Source of the DNA: a virus
IMG/VR virus record: IMGVR_UViG_3300005529_000008
Span: 1 to 64,000 of that record
Direction: 5' to 3' (one strand)
DNA length: 64,000 nucleotides
Shown: positions 1-7,995 of the stretch, one piece after another
How positions within the stretch are numbered: the first letter of the stretch is position 1
How the letters are laid out: every line of letters starts with the position of its first letter
Notes under the pieces: generated by a model
Seen by the model: the letters and a program-made list of their open reading frames with translations, nothing else
Database searches by the model: none
Told to the model about the DNA's origin: nothing
Program-made: the position numbers and the translations under genes

Positions 1-1
1 T

Positions 2-1234
2 ATTATCGGGATTACCCTATCGGTCTCGAATATTGAACCCGCGCCCACCGTTTCGTTGTCGGGCAGCGTCACCACAACTCTCGGCGCAGGATCGTCAATT
101 ATCGGGAAGGTCGGGATAGATCAAACAACGCCCGGTACGACCAACGCAGTGCAGGAAACTAACCTCCCCGCGACGGTCGATACGAATTCGGGAGTAAAAT
201 CCGCTTCAACCTTACGTGTCGTCTTAGCGACCGACCAGCCCCAGCTTACTAACAAAATTCTCGTCACGCCTGACTCCGTTGCGCTCCCAGCCAACCAGTC
301 CGTCAACGCCGCGCAGGTCGGGGGAACCGCAACAGACACCAACTCAGGCGTAAAGTCTAACGGAACGCTTCGGGTTGTTCTCGCCACCGACCAACCGGCG
401 CTTACAAATAAATTATTGGTCACGCCAGACTCGGTAGCCTTGCCGGCCAATCAAAGCGTGAACGTCGCGCAGATGAATGGCGTGACGACTTCTATGAATG
501 CGGGCACTTCAGATACCGGAACACAACGGGTGGTACAAGCTCAAACTACACCAGCCGACGCAACCTCCAATACCTCCGTACCAGGACCGCAGTCATATAT
601 GATGAGTTTCAACGGTTCTACGTGGGATAGGCTTAAAGGAATTACAGGGCAGACTGGGCTTATAGGAGTGGGGGTAATAAACTCTGGCACGACCTTATCT
701 GATGGAATGTCTAGTGGTATTCCTTCCGCTACATTAGATAATACCGGAAGCGCAAGACTTATCGGTTCTGGGGGAATGCTCTTTAATAATTCTACTTACG
801 ATAGACCGCGTTCGGGCGCAACTGCCAACCTCCCCAATCTTATCGGTTCCACGCTCACCGCCGCTGTAACCGTAGACCCCTGTCAAAGTAGCGCGGTAGC
901 GAAGTCAAGTGCGGTGATAAATATTTCCAGCGCCACCACTACTTCTCTCGTGGCCGCTTCCGGTTCAACAGTGATTTACGTTTGCGGTTTTTCAATGTCG
1001 ATGGTCGGCGCGATTGAATCCTTAAAATTCGTCTACGGAACACAGGTGACAAATCCCTGCGATACGGGACAAACTGCGCTTACTGGCGCTTTTGCGGACG
1101 GAACAGCCAGCGATATCGCGTGGAGCTATGGGCCGGGTTCTACGATTTTCAAAACTATCGCCTCGCAGCAACTTTGTGCTGTGACTACAGGCACCGTGTC
1201 GATTCAGGGTCTCGTAACTTTTGTGCAGCAATAA
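2..1234 (+). CDS. tail/receptor-type structural protein, 5' partial
   Basis: The frame is open to the first base of the window, so the N-terminus lies outside. The visible part is rich in Thr, Ser, Asn, Gly and Val, as in phage tail fibre and baseplate-surface proteins. Two near-identical modules of about 50 residues, each with TNSGVKS, LRVVLATDQP and TPDSVALPANQSVN, lie at about bases 176-313 and 331-463. The C-terminal half has a different composition, with three cysteines and SSATTTSLVAASGSTVIYV, resembling a beta-sandwich tip domain. No catalytic motif was seen. The virion role is inferred from composition and repeats, not from a recognised family. The following genes are co-directional. 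Confidence 0.7.
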   Translation: MIGITLSVSNIEPAPTVSLSGSVTTTLGAGSSIIGKVGIDQTTPGTTNAVQETNLPATVDTNSGVKSASTLRVVLATDQPQLTNKILVTPDSVALPANQSVNAAQVGGTATDTNSGVKSNGTLRVVLATDQPALTNKLLVTPDSVALPANQSVNVAQMNGVTTSMNAGTSDTGTQRVVQAQTTPADATSNTSVPGPQSYMMSFNGSTWDRLKGITGQTGLIGVGVINSGTTLSDGMSSGIPSATLDNTGSARLIGSGGMLFNNSTYDRPRSGATANLPNLIGSTLTAAVTVDPCQSSAVAKSSAVINISSATTTSLVAASGSTVIYVCGFSMSMVGAIESLKFVYGTQVTNPCDTGQTALTGAFADGTASDIAWSYGPGSTIFKTIASQQLCAVTTGTVSIQGLVTFVQQ

Positions 1235-1252
1235 TTTTAACGAAAGGTAACA

Positions 1253-1552
1253 ATGTCTGATCTTAAAAAAGCTCTAAATTTCTACGTCCTTTTCGAATCA
1301 GACGGGACGAATAAAAATTTCACCGTCTCCTTCGCGACCGACCCGATTGCGTTCGCGCCGCCGTCCACTTCCACACTTCTCTCCCCCCTCTTTGCCAGCC
1401 TCCCCTCGGATGTGCCGGTAGATTCGCTTTTTTGCGATCTGGGAATTGCGTCGGCTTCGTATAACGCACTCACGCACGTGCTTACTGGCGCCTTCACCGA
1501 TGCTGGCACAGACGACACCCTTCACACGCTCGGGGGCAATGCGCTTTATTGA
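1253..1552 (+). CDS. small hypothetical protein in tail region
   Basis: A 99-residue protein starting with ATG after AAAGG. No known domain was recognised. It is rich in Ser, Thr, Ala and Asp with regular hydrophobics, lacks a signal peptide or membrane helix, and contains the pattern LTGAFTDAGTDDTLHTLGG near the C-terminus. It follows the preceding tail-type gene by 18 bases and probably shares its transcript. A small virion-surface or chaperone role is possible but unsupported. Confidence 0.6.
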   Translation: MSDLKKALNFYVLFESDGTNKNFTVSFATDPIAFAPPSTSTLLSPLFASLPSDVPVDSLFCDLGIASASYNALTHVLTGAFTDAGTDDTLHTLGGNALY

Positions 1553-1560
1553 GGTTCGTT

Positions 1561-1791
1561 ATGGGCCAGTTTTTACGAGAATATTTCGATCACCTTCTTC
1601 TCACGCTACTCGGCGTGTTGGGTGGTGTAGCGGGTGCATGGGCGACTGCGCATAATTGGCCGAAGACAGCGGATTGGTTTTTTACGCAGGCCGGGATGTC
1701 GCTGGGCGCGTTGTTGATGAGGATGCAGCCTGGTAAGGCGTCGCAAGTCGCGCAATCTCTTGACAAATCGCCCGTGCCACCTCTACAATAA
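1561..1791 (+). CDS. small membrane protein, holin candidate
   Basis: A 76-residue protein. ATG 1561 is chosen because GAGG lies 6 bases upstream, inside the previous stop region. One clear membrane helix (about residues 9-31, LLLTLLGVLGGVAGAWATA) follows a short charged N-terminus; the C-terminal part is amphipathic and charged. Size, single helix and position downstream of tail genes fit a holin or other small phage membrane protein. No endolysin was found next to it, so the lysis role is only an inference. Confidence 0.6.
   Translation: MGQFLREYFDHLLLTLLGVLGGVAGAWATAHNWPKTADWFFTQAGMSLGALLMRMQPGKASQVAQSLDKSPVPPLQ
1760..1789 (+). promoter_or_regulatory. sigma-70 type promoter for the beta-barrel gene
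   Basis: TTGACA at 1760-1765, an 18-base spacer, and TACAAT at 1784-1789. The same box pair and spacing occur at 5803-5832 on the other strand. It lies inside the end of the holin-like gene and 41 bases before the TTG start of the beta-barrel gene, so that gene may be expressed apart from the late genes. Confidence 0.6.
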
Positions 1792-1829
1792 AATCTGCCC
1801 AATTTCAACCTCAAAAAGGAGAACAAACT

Positions 1830-2384
1830 TTGAAGAAACTTTTAGCTTTTTTCTTTCTGACACTTACCGCCGCATTGACTTTCGCACAGACTGTACCGGC
1901 CTCCCGCGAACCCAACGATGCCACGAAGGTTGCGATTGCTGAGACATACTCGGCATCGGTCAACGGCGGCGTAGGTTCTGCGACCGTTACATCAATTGTG
2001 GTGCCCTTCCACCCCCGTTGGGCCGTGGAAGCCAACGCCTTCCTACTCCCCGGCGCGGACTCGAAAATCATCACCCTCGGACCGCGTTACGCCAGGAACC
2101 TTGGCAACTTCGTAAAACGCGGCAAGCTATTTTTCGACCCAAATAATCTCGACATATTCTTCCACATTGGGCTGGGCGGGAAGCAACAGCAGCTTCCAGC
2201 GGGTTTCAACGCGTCCGCCTTTTCAGCATATGGCGAGGCGGGGGTTGTGTATCATAAAGGCCCAATCGATATTGTCCCGCTCAAAGTCGGCTTTCTGCGC
2301 ACCAGCTTCGGCCACAACGGCACGAACGCCTTTCTCTCGCCCAACGTGTCCGAGATTGGCGCCGCAGTGGGATTTCACTTCTGA
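1830..2384 (+). CDS. secreted outer-membrane beta-barrel-like protein
   Basis: A 184-residue protein with a TTG start preceded by AAGGAG at proper spacing. Residues 1-19 are a clear Sec signal peptide (two Lys, hydrophobic core, cleavage after FA-Q). The mature part alternates short polar and hydrophobic stretches like amphipathic beta strands and ends in aromatic Phe (VGFHF), the usual C-terminal signature of Gram-negative outer-membrane barrels. Length fits an 8-stranded OmpA/OmpX-like barrel. A phage barrel made in the infected cell could alter the host surface, for example blocking superinfection; this is inference. It has its own TTGACA/TACAAT promoter and is followed by convergent minus-strand genes. 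Confidence 0.7.
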   Translation: MKKLLAFFFLTLTAALTFAQTVPASREPNDATKVAIAETYSASVNGGVGSATVTSIVVPFHPRWAVEANAFLLPGADSKIITLGPRYARNLGNFVKRGKLFFDPNNLDIFFHIGLGGKQQQLPAGFNASAFSAYGEAGVVYHKGPIDIVPLKVGFLRTSFGHNGTNAFLSPNVSEIGAAVGFHF

Positions 2385-2432
2385 TACCTCCCCACTAACT
2401 CCCACCTTCCCTCCCGCCACAACCTACGCAAT

Positions 2433-2459
2433 AAAAACGGGGTAGTCTGAGCTACCCCG
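2433..2459 (-). terminator. Rho-independent terminator of the minus-strand operon
   Basis: Inverted repeat CGGGGTAG (2438-2445) and CTACCCCG (2452-2459), 8 bp, with a 6-base loop. On the minus strand it is followed by five T (2433-2437). It lies 40 bases past the stop of the kinase gene and ends the leftward transcript between convergent units. Confidence 0.85.
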
Positions 2460-2499
2460 CACCTCCCGGTAAAACGTCTCCGTTAGTACCGAAAGACAC

Positions 2500-3264
2500 C
2501 TAATTTACGTGGAACCGTTCCAACAGCTTCTCAAACACCTCACACGATCGGCGTTCGAGTTGTGCCAGGTCGCCATCGTTCACGATATCGAACGTCGCCA
2601 CATGTCCCGCGAGTTCCGTTTCACTCACATGCTGCGAGATGGTCGGGTCGGCAGCAGGGACGGGCCGAATGACTTTTATCGTGGCGTGGCAGATGTCGGT
2701 TTCGTTGAGGAATCGCACATCAGGTACCAAAACGACCTGCGCACCGAGCCTATCGACCTCTTCAAGAAGCCTATCCGTCCAATAGCGCGGATCTTCACTG
2801 CGACGAAATTCTGTCCCGTGAAGTTGAAGAAAGTGGCGTAGCTCGTTTTTATTCTCGTTTATCCACGCAATCTTATCGGGCGTGGGGATATTTTGGTGGT
2901 GATCTGGGATAGTGATGGGATTGAATATCGGAAAACCGTGCGTACCTCGGTTGATATGAAAGCAATACGTGCGAAGCCAATCATACACCTCACACTTCAA
3001 CGCATCCGCCAGCGCGACCCGTTTGATACGCAGCGTCGGAGTGAAGTTGTCGAGAATATATTGCGCCGCGCAGTCTTTACCGGCCCGTGCTGACCCCACC
3101 ACCTTCCCGGACGGGTCGCGCAGTTCCCCGACAATTCCCACGATGAGGGTACCGTTACGTGTCGCCACGTCTTCCTGGCGCATGGCGCGTTTTATGGTAT
3201 CGTAGGTTGATGCGCCTAGCGGAAATGTGCCGGTTTCTGTTCCCTTACTAAATCGCAATTCCAT
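2500..3264 (-). CDS. deoxynucleoside monophosphate kinase
   Basis: A 254-residue P-loop kinase. The phosphate loop reads GSARAGKD at residues 57-64, the GxxxxGKD variant of phage dNMP kinases. Further on, LQLHGTEFRR followed by DPRYWTDRLLEEV matches the family's conserved helix, and LVPDVRFLNE fits the later strand-turn with an acidic residue. It would phosphorylate dNMPs to dNDPs for phage DNA synthesis in the cytoplasm. The ATG is preceded by AAGGAGAGGAAG. The gene is last in the leftward operon, before the terminator, and its start overlaps the end of the upstream gene by 17 bases. Confidence 0.85.
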   Translation of the reverse strand: MELRFSKGTETGTFPLGASTYDTIKRAMRQEDVATRNGTLIVGIVGELRDPSGKVVGSARAGKDCAAQYILDNFTPTLRIKRVALADALKCEVYDWLRTYCFHINRGTHGFPIFNPITIPDHHQNIPTPDKIAWINENKNELRHFLQLHGTEFRRSEDPRYWTDRLLEEVDRLGAQVVLVPDVRFLNETDICHATIKVIRPVPAADPTISQHVSETELAGHVATFDIVNDGDLAQLERRSCEVFEKLLERFHVN

Positions 3265-3679
3265 TCTTCCTCTCCTTCTTTCGCTCGTCTTTCAAGTTTT
3301 GCGCCGCGCCGGTTTCAAAAGCGCGTAAGTTGCGCAACAACACCGGCGTCTCTAACTTCACTAAATCCACAATATGCTGCGCCGACAATCCCACTAACCC
3401 CGCAACCTCATACAAATCGGGATCGGGGCGGTAAAGGTAGTCTTGCGCCGCCTTTTTTACCAACTCCCTCGCGCCCAAATCTTCCACGTCCTCCATAGCC
3501 TCCCCCTCCGCTTCCGCCGCGCATTGCAACAGCACATTCAACCACAACCTTCTACACGCCCACGCCGACGCAACCTCATGCTGGCAACGGTCGGTCCACT
3601 GGCGCGTGGTGCCCAACATACCCGCCTCTGCCTCGGTGCGGAATGAGCAAATTTCTCCCTGACCTTCAACGAGATCCAT
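3248..3679 (-). CDS. hypothetical protein
   Basis: A 144-residue product; ATG 3679 is chosen because GGAAGGG lies just upstream and the preceding gene stops at 3682. The protein is acidic and helical in the middle, with a basic Lys/Arg tail (ERKKERKNG). No known domain was seen. It sits between the HD hydrolase and the dNMP kinase, so a link to nucleotide metabolism is possible by context only. Confidence 0.65.
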   Translation of the reverse strand: MDLVEGQGEICSFRTEAEAGMLGTTRQWTDRCQHEVASAWACRRLWLNVLLQCAAEAEGEAMEDVEDLGARELVKKAAQDYLYRPDPDLYEVAGLVGLSAQHIVDLVKLETPVLLRNLRAFETGAAQNLKDERKKERKNGIAI

Positions 3680-3681
3680 TT

Positions 3682-4560
3682 TTATATCCCTTCCTCGTCC
3701 ACGAGCTGCCACCCACTCATAAGTTGCACTCGCCCATCTGATCGCTGCCATTTAAATTTTACTGAACGCACCTTACTACTTTCTCGCAGTTTATTAATCT
3801 GCTTATGAGCTGCTTCAATACCCACCCCGTTCTCCCGCGCATATTCAGATGCGGTGAAAGAGCGGGGGGGACGGTCGGTGAGAGGTGCAGTGATAATACT
3901 TGCCGCAGCTTGTGCGGGGGATTTTAACACGGCCAGCAATGCGGGATCGGGCGCGGGAACGTTACCGAATAACTTATGAGGCTGTACCGCCCTAACTCGC
4001 TCCCCCGTTAACTCTTCATACCGTGCCAGGAAACGGTGCTCGGCTTCGTCGGGGGGCCACAGGCGCGATTGATCGATAGTCAGATTAAGTAATCTCTCGC
4101 CCTTTCTCAACTCTCGCCCGAAGAGAATTTTCTGTTCGGTGCGGAACATAGCATTGTCAATTTCGTGAATGATCGGCGGGAAAGGGTATAGTAAATCAAA
4201 CTTCTTACTCACGCACTTTTGTAGATTCTCTCCAAACTTTACATACGCTTTCAAACGTCGATCGTGCTTTACGGGCCGCGCTAAGTCTGGCAAACCAAGC
4301 GCCTCATCGGCATCGTGGAAGAGAAATGTGAGCCGAAGACGGTTGTCCTGAAAACATATGGCAACAACTGCGGGATCGATAAAATACGACCCCACCACGC
4401 AATGCTGGGCGACCGTAAGGCGAGAATATCCCACGTAACGGTACTGACCCGCGAGCGAATATGCAATATCGCGCACGTCGATATCTTGCGGGCGGGGGTC
4501 GAGCGGCCAGAACTTCCCGTACCGAGTTCGAATATACGTTGTGCTATCACCGTGCGCCAT
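3682..4560 (-). CDS. HD-domain hydrolase, YfbR-like nucleotidase candidate
   Basis: A 292-residue protein; ATG 4560 has AAGGAG seven bases upstream. Residues 45-130 carry HD-superfamily metal-binding signatures: H53 in AQHCVV, H82-D83 in FLFHDADEALGL, and a later conserved acidic helix. This layout matches 5'-deoxynucleotidases of the YfbR/YedK type, which dephosphorylate dNMPs. The C-terminal 70 residues look like a winged-helix or helix-turn-helix segment (TASEYARENGVGIEAAHKQI), an unusual addition. It adjoins a dNMP kinase and phosphatase genes, which supports a nucleotide-pool role. Substrate is inferred. Confidence 0.75.
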   Translation of the reverse strand: MAHGDSTTYIRTRYGKFWPLDPRPQDIDVRDIAYSLAGQYRYVGYSRLTVAQHCVVGSYFIDPAVVAICFQDNRLRLTFLFHDADEALGLPDLARPVKHDRRLKAYVKFGENLQKCVSKKFDLLYPFPPIIHEIDNAMFRTEQKILFGRELRKGERLLNLTIDQSRLWPPDEAEHRFLARYEELTGERVRAVQPHKLFGNVPAPDPALLAVLKSPAQAAASIITAPLTDRPPRSFTASEYARENGVGIEAAHKQINKLRESSKVRSVKFKWQRSDGRVQLMSGWQLVDEEGI

Positions 4561-4693
4561 TACGCCACTCCTTAAATTCGACAAATCTCAGCTCAGCCCG
4601 CCGTGAGAGGGGCCACCACACGTAGTATTTCATAAAACGCGGTGTATCAAGTTGCCACCAGGTTTCTAAGTCAAGCTGGGCGGGGAGGTTCAT
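4547..4693 (-). CDS. small hypothetical protein
   Basis: A 48-residue gene found by translation: it starts MNLPAQLDLETWW, is Trp-rich, and ends FKEWRNGAR. Its ATG overlaps the stop of the upstream phosphatase (ATGA at 4690-4693), and its end overlaps the downstream HD gene by 14 bases, so all three are translationally coupled. No family was recognised; the many Trp and Arg residues suggest a protein-binding peptide. Confidence 0.65.
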   Translation of the reverse strand: MNLPAQLDLETWWQLDTPRFMKYYVWWPLSRRAELRFVEFKEWRNGAR

Positions 4694-5796
4694 TTTCGTC
4701 TCGCGTCCGTCTCGTCCTGTTCAATCTTAAACCGCCACGGCACGTATCCAAATGCGCCCCATCTTGGATGTACGAGGTAGGATATTTGTGCTGGTTTCGC
4801 GTGCCGACCCGCCGAATGGTCATACTCATCCGTTCCCGAAAGCGACCCGTTGATAAAGCAATTTTCACTAACCCAATTCGGCACGTGGAAATGTCCGATA
4901 TTAATGTAATCGAATTCCTTACCTCCTCCGCCCATACGCCGAGTAGCTTCGCGCCCCCGGTCGCGTTCAATTCCATAGAAAGGTATTCCGAGAACACATT
5001 TTATTGTATCGCCGTGATGGACGAGAAAACGATGTCCGCCAACTTCGATAAGGGGCTTCATATCCTCATGCGCGATCATCTTGAAGTTCGAGTGATTACT
5101 GAGATAGGCCTCTATTAATGCGTGAACAAGGTACGACATGTTATTCGCGGCTTTCTGCTTTGCCTGTGGCTTCTTTTGTAACCGCCCGTGATTATCAGCT
5201 CCCACACCATGAAATGTAATGCGCCGGAAATGCGGGGCCAGCCTCTTAATCGACTCCGCAATGAGATAACCGGCTCGTGCAACTTGTACAGGCGAAGGAC
5301 AGTCGTTAGTTACTAAAAGTTCCTGATGAATATCGCCGGAAATGTAGTCACCGATGCCAAAAATTGTGAGATCGGGAATGTTATAAGCGTGACGTTGGGT
5401 GGCGGCGAAGTCGATTAGGTTCTCGGTATAGCTTGCCATCCGCTTTTGTTCAATCTCCCAATTGAACGCGCCAAAACCGCCTGTCTCAGCGGGCCGATTT
5501 AATACACCAGTGTGAATGTCGGAGAGGTTCGCCACGAATGCGATTTCAGATTTCGATTTATCTTTAGTCCGGTATGGTATGGTCGGTGCGTGTTCCAACG
5601 CCTTCACCGCTTGGCAAATTTCCTTCGCTAGCTCGATTAAACCGCCGCGCGATTTCTGGTACTTACGAATCGTACTATCGCGCTCGGCAACCTGCGCACG
5701 AAGGTGTTCGATCGTCGCCTGTAAGTCCTGTTCTTTTTGCTTTTCGCTGGTTTCTTTTACAGCTAACTGTGCGTCACGAGCGGCAGAGTTTGGCAT
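4690..5796 (-). CDS. calcineurin-like metallophosphatase
   Basis: A 368-residue protein with a coiled N-terminus (about residues 10-60) and a full set of metallophosphoesterase motifs in order: LSDIHTG (D-x-H), GIGDYISGD (GD), GADNHGR (GNH-like with D), HHGDT, and NIGHFHVP (GHFH). The family includes phage and Mre11/SbcD-like nucleases as well as phosphatases, so it may act on DNA ends or nucleotides. ATG 5796 is chosen over an upstream alternative because a TTGACA-18-TACAAT promoter ends 7 bases before it, predicting a leaderless mRNA; no Shine-Dalgarno sequence is visible. The 3' end overlaps the next small gene by ATGA. Confidence 0.85.
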   Translation of the reverse strand: MPNSAARDAQLAVKETSEKQKEQDLQATIEHLRAQVAERDSTIRKYQKSRGGLIELAKEICQAVKALEHAPTIPYRTKDKSKSEIAFVANLSDIHTGVLNRPAETGGFGAFNWEIEQKRMASYTENLIDFAATQRHAYNIPDLTIFGIGDYISGDIHQELLVTNDCPSPVQVARAGYLIAESIKRLAPHFRRITFHGVGADNHGRLQKKPQAKQKAANNMSYLVHALIEAYLSNHSNFKMIAHEDMKPLIEVGGHRFLVHHGDTIKCVLGIPFYGIERDRGREATRRMGGGGKEFDYINIGHFHVPNWVSENCFINGSLSGTDEYDHSAGRHAKPAQISYLVHPRWGAFGYVPWRFKIEQDETDARRK

Positions 5797-5802
5797 GTGA
5801 GG

Positions 5803-5832
5803 ATTGTAAAGGAAAGGAGCGGTGCGTGTCAA
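5803..5832 (-). promoter_or_regulatory. sigma-70 type promoter, leaderless start
   Basis: On the minus strand: TTGACA (5827-5832), 18-base spacer, TACAAT (5803-5808). The ATG of the metallophosphatase begins 7 bases after the -10 box, where the transcription start should be. A 15-bp palindrome lies 16 bases upstream of the -35 box. Confidence 0.75.
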
Positions 5833-6356
5833 GTGTTTTCAACAATATTTGTCAAATTGACAAGCGGCGCGGAGTCGGGCGAAGGTTGTACAATCTCCTC
5901 GGACTTTTTACGCGGTTTCCGCGCCTTCTTCCCACTCTCTCGCGGGTGGATCATTAAAATACTAGGCTGCGGTTCCCACCAACTCACTGCCGTTTTAAAT
6001 TTCCCTGGTTTCCCGTCCTCTTTCCAGATGGTCATAATTCCGAAGATATGCTCGCCAAATTTAAACGCGTCTTCCCAATCCTGCGGGGAGGGGGAAGGGT
6101 CGTACATGTTGCAGTGCGTGTGTAGTGAGCCAAGTAATATCTCCCCCTGTCCCGCACGATTCACAGTGTCAGCACGGTCGAACCTAAGTGCGTCCTCCGA
6201 CGCTTCCTGCGGCATCTTACCGAGCGCTGACACAATCACCGTCCCACCCTCAATCCGGCCCCAGAGCGTTTCCATGTACTCAACGGGAAACTTGCACACC
6301 GCTTCGTCCCGAAAAGCTTTAAGCATCGGACGAGGGAGGATGATACGCGTTATCAC
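5829..6356 (-). CDS. JAB/MPN-domain metalloprotease-like protein
   Basis: A 175-residue protein. GTG 6356 is chosen because it overlaps the stop of the previous gene (GTGA) and has GGGAG seven bases upstream. The JAMM motif is visible: an upstream Glu in PVEYMETLWG, then SLHTHCNMYDPSPSPQD (H-x-H, then S-x2-D). JAB/MPN proteins are zinc isopeptidases or proteases; phage members occur both in tail-tip complexes and as free enzymes. Here it sits in the early cluster beside the metallophosphatase, not in the tail genes. A basic linker and Pro/Ser-rich tail follow the domain; the last codons contain a regulatory palindrome. Confidence 0.8.
   Translation of the reverse strand: MITRIILPRPMLKAFRDEAVCKFPVEYMETLWGRIEGGTVIVSALGKMPQEASEDALRFDRADTVNRAGQGEILLGSLHTHCNMYDPSPSPQDWEDAFKFGEHIFGIMTIWKEDGKPGKFKTAVSWWEPQPSILMIHPRESGKKARKPRKKSEEIVQPSPDSAPLVNLTNIVENT
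5849..5863. promoter_or_regulatory. 15-bp palindromic operator-like site
   Basis: TTGTCAA-A-TTGACAA, a perfect 7-1-7 palindrome, one of eight copies in the window. It lies in the last codons of the JAB gene, 16 bases upstream of the -35 box of the metallophosphatase promoter. Confidence 0.65.
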
Positions 6357-6724
6357 GGTTTTACTCCCAACGCCGCGCACCGTATGCGCCACAGCTCGTT
6401 AACTTGGCAACAATGCCCCGGTTGTCCGAACATATCACTTAGTCCCGTCGTTTTCTTCAACACTTCCAGTAAGTCAGGTCGGCTCGCGATATACCTGTCC
6501 CATAATCGCGAATATATCTCCGCGCACGCTTTCTGATTCACCGCTTTGCGACCCTTAGCCTGTCGCCAGTGCAGCCCCGGACCGTATGGCGGGTCTGCGA
6601 ATATCTTCGCTCCCTGATACCACTCTTCGATACTACGACAATTCACAATTGCTTGAAACGCGGAAAAACGCGCATCCCCAGCGGAGGAGCATTCGAGGAA
6701 GGGCGGGGTGCCGTGTTGGATCAT
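6353..6724 (-). CDS. conserved phage protein of unknown function
   Basis: A 123-residue protein with the pattern SIEEWYQGAKIF, a Gly/Trp segment, a K-G-R-K-A motif, and SGLSDMFGQPGHxCQ near the end. From memory this arrangement is a recurrent phage family without assigned function. ATG overlaps the upstream stop (ATGA); the stop overlaps the GTG of the JAB gene. The tight coupling suggests co-translation in one early operon. Confidence 0.7.
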   Translation of the reverse strand: MIQHGTPPFLECSSAGDARFSAFQAIVNCRSIEEWYQGAKIFADPPYGPGLHWRQAKGRKAVNQKACAEIYSRLWDRYIASRPDLLEVLKKTTGLSDMFGQPGHCCQVNELWRIRCAALGVKP

Positions 6725-6990
6725 TGCGCCGCTCCCACCGCCGCATATTCCTCCAAACCGAAGAAGCGTTCGAGTTGCGCCACATCGCGCCAGGACTCAC
6801 AACGGGTGAATTTACGCCCGTGTATTTTAATTTCGGCCTGTCCGCCGTTCCCATGCACCCACACGTACCAAATTTCGCCCGCTATTTGACCGACCCGAAC
6901 CCACGTACAGCCTGTTTCGCGAGTAAAGCCGTGTTCGTGGAGCCACGCCAGAGTCGTAGGTGCGGTTTTTGGATACGACTTACTCACCAT
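6721..6990 (-). CDS. small hypothetical protein
   Basis: An 89-residue protein, ATG at 6990 overlapping the end of the small membrane gene upstream, stop overlapping the next ATG. It contains several Trp residues and a GFTRETGCTWVRVG segment like small beta-rich phage proteins. No family recognised. Confidence 0.65.
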   Translation of the reverse strand: MVSKSYPKTAPTTLAWLHEHGFTRETGCTWVRVGQIAGEIWYVWVHGNGGQAEIKIHGRKFTRCESWRDVAQLERFFGLEEYAAVGAAQ

Positions 6991-7072
6991 TCCCTCCCCT
7001 ACCGGGCCAACAAACCACGATCAATAAAATCACCGCTCCCGCCACAATCAATGTCGCCGCCGTTCCCATCAT
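6980..7072 (-). CDS. 30-residue membrane peptide
   Basis: A very short gene starting MMGTAATLIVAGAVILLIVV: nearly all of it is one membrane helix, followed by CWPGRGGNGE. The ATG overlaps the stop of the upstream gene (ATGA) and the stop overlaps the next gene, as expected for a real coupled gene. With the lipoprotein-like gene upstream it could belong to a lysis cassette, but this is speculative. Confidence 0.55.
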   Translation of the reverse strand: MMGTAATLIVAGAVILLIVVCWPGRGGNGE

Positions 7073-7392
7073 TTCTCCGCCCCTTTATCCACCACTACCG
7101 TATCGCGTAGTACTTGACATTCGGGCGTATTGCGCACCGCCAAGTGAACCTTCTCGCACGTCCACCCACCACCACGAGCCGGTTTGCATACGCCGGAGAA
7201 GTTATCCACGATCAGACACCGCGACGGGATTGGTAAAGGAACGAGCTTGGCGCGTTTAGGAGAGGCCGCTGCACAACCGGAGAAAGTTAATAGTGCGAAG
7301 AGTAAAAGCGCGGTTAAAATAAACGCCAAAACTAACCACGCAACCACATCAAATAACGTTACCGGCTCCCACCGTCTTGGAAAAATGCTCAT
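7069..7392 (-). CDS. membrane-anchored protein, possible lipoprotein/spanin
   Basis: A 107-residue protein with a strong hydrophobic segment (about residues 14-37) ending LTFSGCAAAS, which resembles a lipobox around Cys, although the segment starts rather far from the N-terminus. The rest is a small domain with four further cysteines. It could be a lipoprotein (outer spanin type) or a single-pass inner-membrane protein. ATG overlaps the stop of the HNH gene upstream. Function unknown. Confidence 0.6.
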   Translation of the reverse strand: MSIFPRRWEPVTLFDVVAWLVLAFILTALLLFALLTFSGCAAASPKRAKLVPLPIPSRCLIVDNFSGVCKPARGGGWTCEKVHLAVRNTPECQVLRDTVVVDKGAEK

Positions 7393-7776
7393 GGAAATCT
7401 CCTCTCGCGCTCTCTCACATTCCGCTCATCTCGAAACCTCTCCACAATATCGGGCCGGTCGCACATGATTATCGCACGCTCATCCCCGCACTCTGGGCAC
7501 CCTTTTGTGCGCTTGGCCGATTTAAACTGGCCACAATTCGGACAGTAAACTTCACACATCTTGTGCCTCTCGTGCATGGCGCGGGTATTTTGGCTACGTG
7601 ACATCGGGCCGATGATGTTATCGGGGTCCACGTTCAAACCGTTCCCGTCCTTGTGCTTCGCAGTTTCGTCCGCGCGTAGTTTACGGCCCAGCTTCGCTTC
7701 GAGTATAAATCATGTACGTAACGACCGGCTTGCGGTCCGGTGCGGATACGTAGATACTTTCTGCCGGGTTGGGCAT
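7389..7776 (-). CDS. HNH endonuclease with zinc ribbon, apparently frameshifted
   Basis: An ATG at 7776 opens a 31-codon frame (MPNPAESIYVSAPDRKP) that stops near 7682. In another frame the sequence continues LGRKLRADETAKHKDGNG then NVDPDNI, a typical HNH core (DE-x3-H-x-DGN-x4-PDN), followed by SRSQNT, then a zinc ribbon CPNCG-x10-CPEC, ending at 7389 where the stop overlaps the next ATG. The HNH frame alone has no good start codon upstream of its core, so the two parts are best joined by one frameshift around 7690-7720. It could be a homing-type or structural HNH nuclease. Whether the frameshift is real, programmed, or an assembly error cannot be told here. Confidence 0.6.
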
Positions 7777-7780
7777 AGCT

Positions 7781-7945
7781 TTAATCCGTTGACGCCAGAA
7801 GTTCTACGCTCTCAACTCGTACATGTGCCGGCTCGCCTTTCTTCGCTTTACGAATAGCGACCTCGCAAGTTGACGCCGCTACTTTTTTACACGACCAATT
7901 CGAACCCCATTTCTTGCTTTCGAAATTTACTTTATATATTCGCAT
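7781..7945 (-). CDS. small basic hypothetical protein
   Basis: A 54-residue gene starting MRIYKVNFESKKWG, with GGTGAGG upstream of the ATG. Basic middle part (RKAKKGEPAHVRVE). No family recognised. It lies between a 38-residue gene and the HNH gene in a leftward unit started by the promoter at 8136-8163. Confidence 0.6.
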   Translation of the reverse strand: MRIYKVNFESKKWGSNWSCKKVAASTCEVAIRKAKKGEPAHVRVESVELLASTD

Positions 7946-7995
7946 CTCTACCTCACCGGAAGTACAACCATCGGATTTAGAAAAAGGCCTAACGT

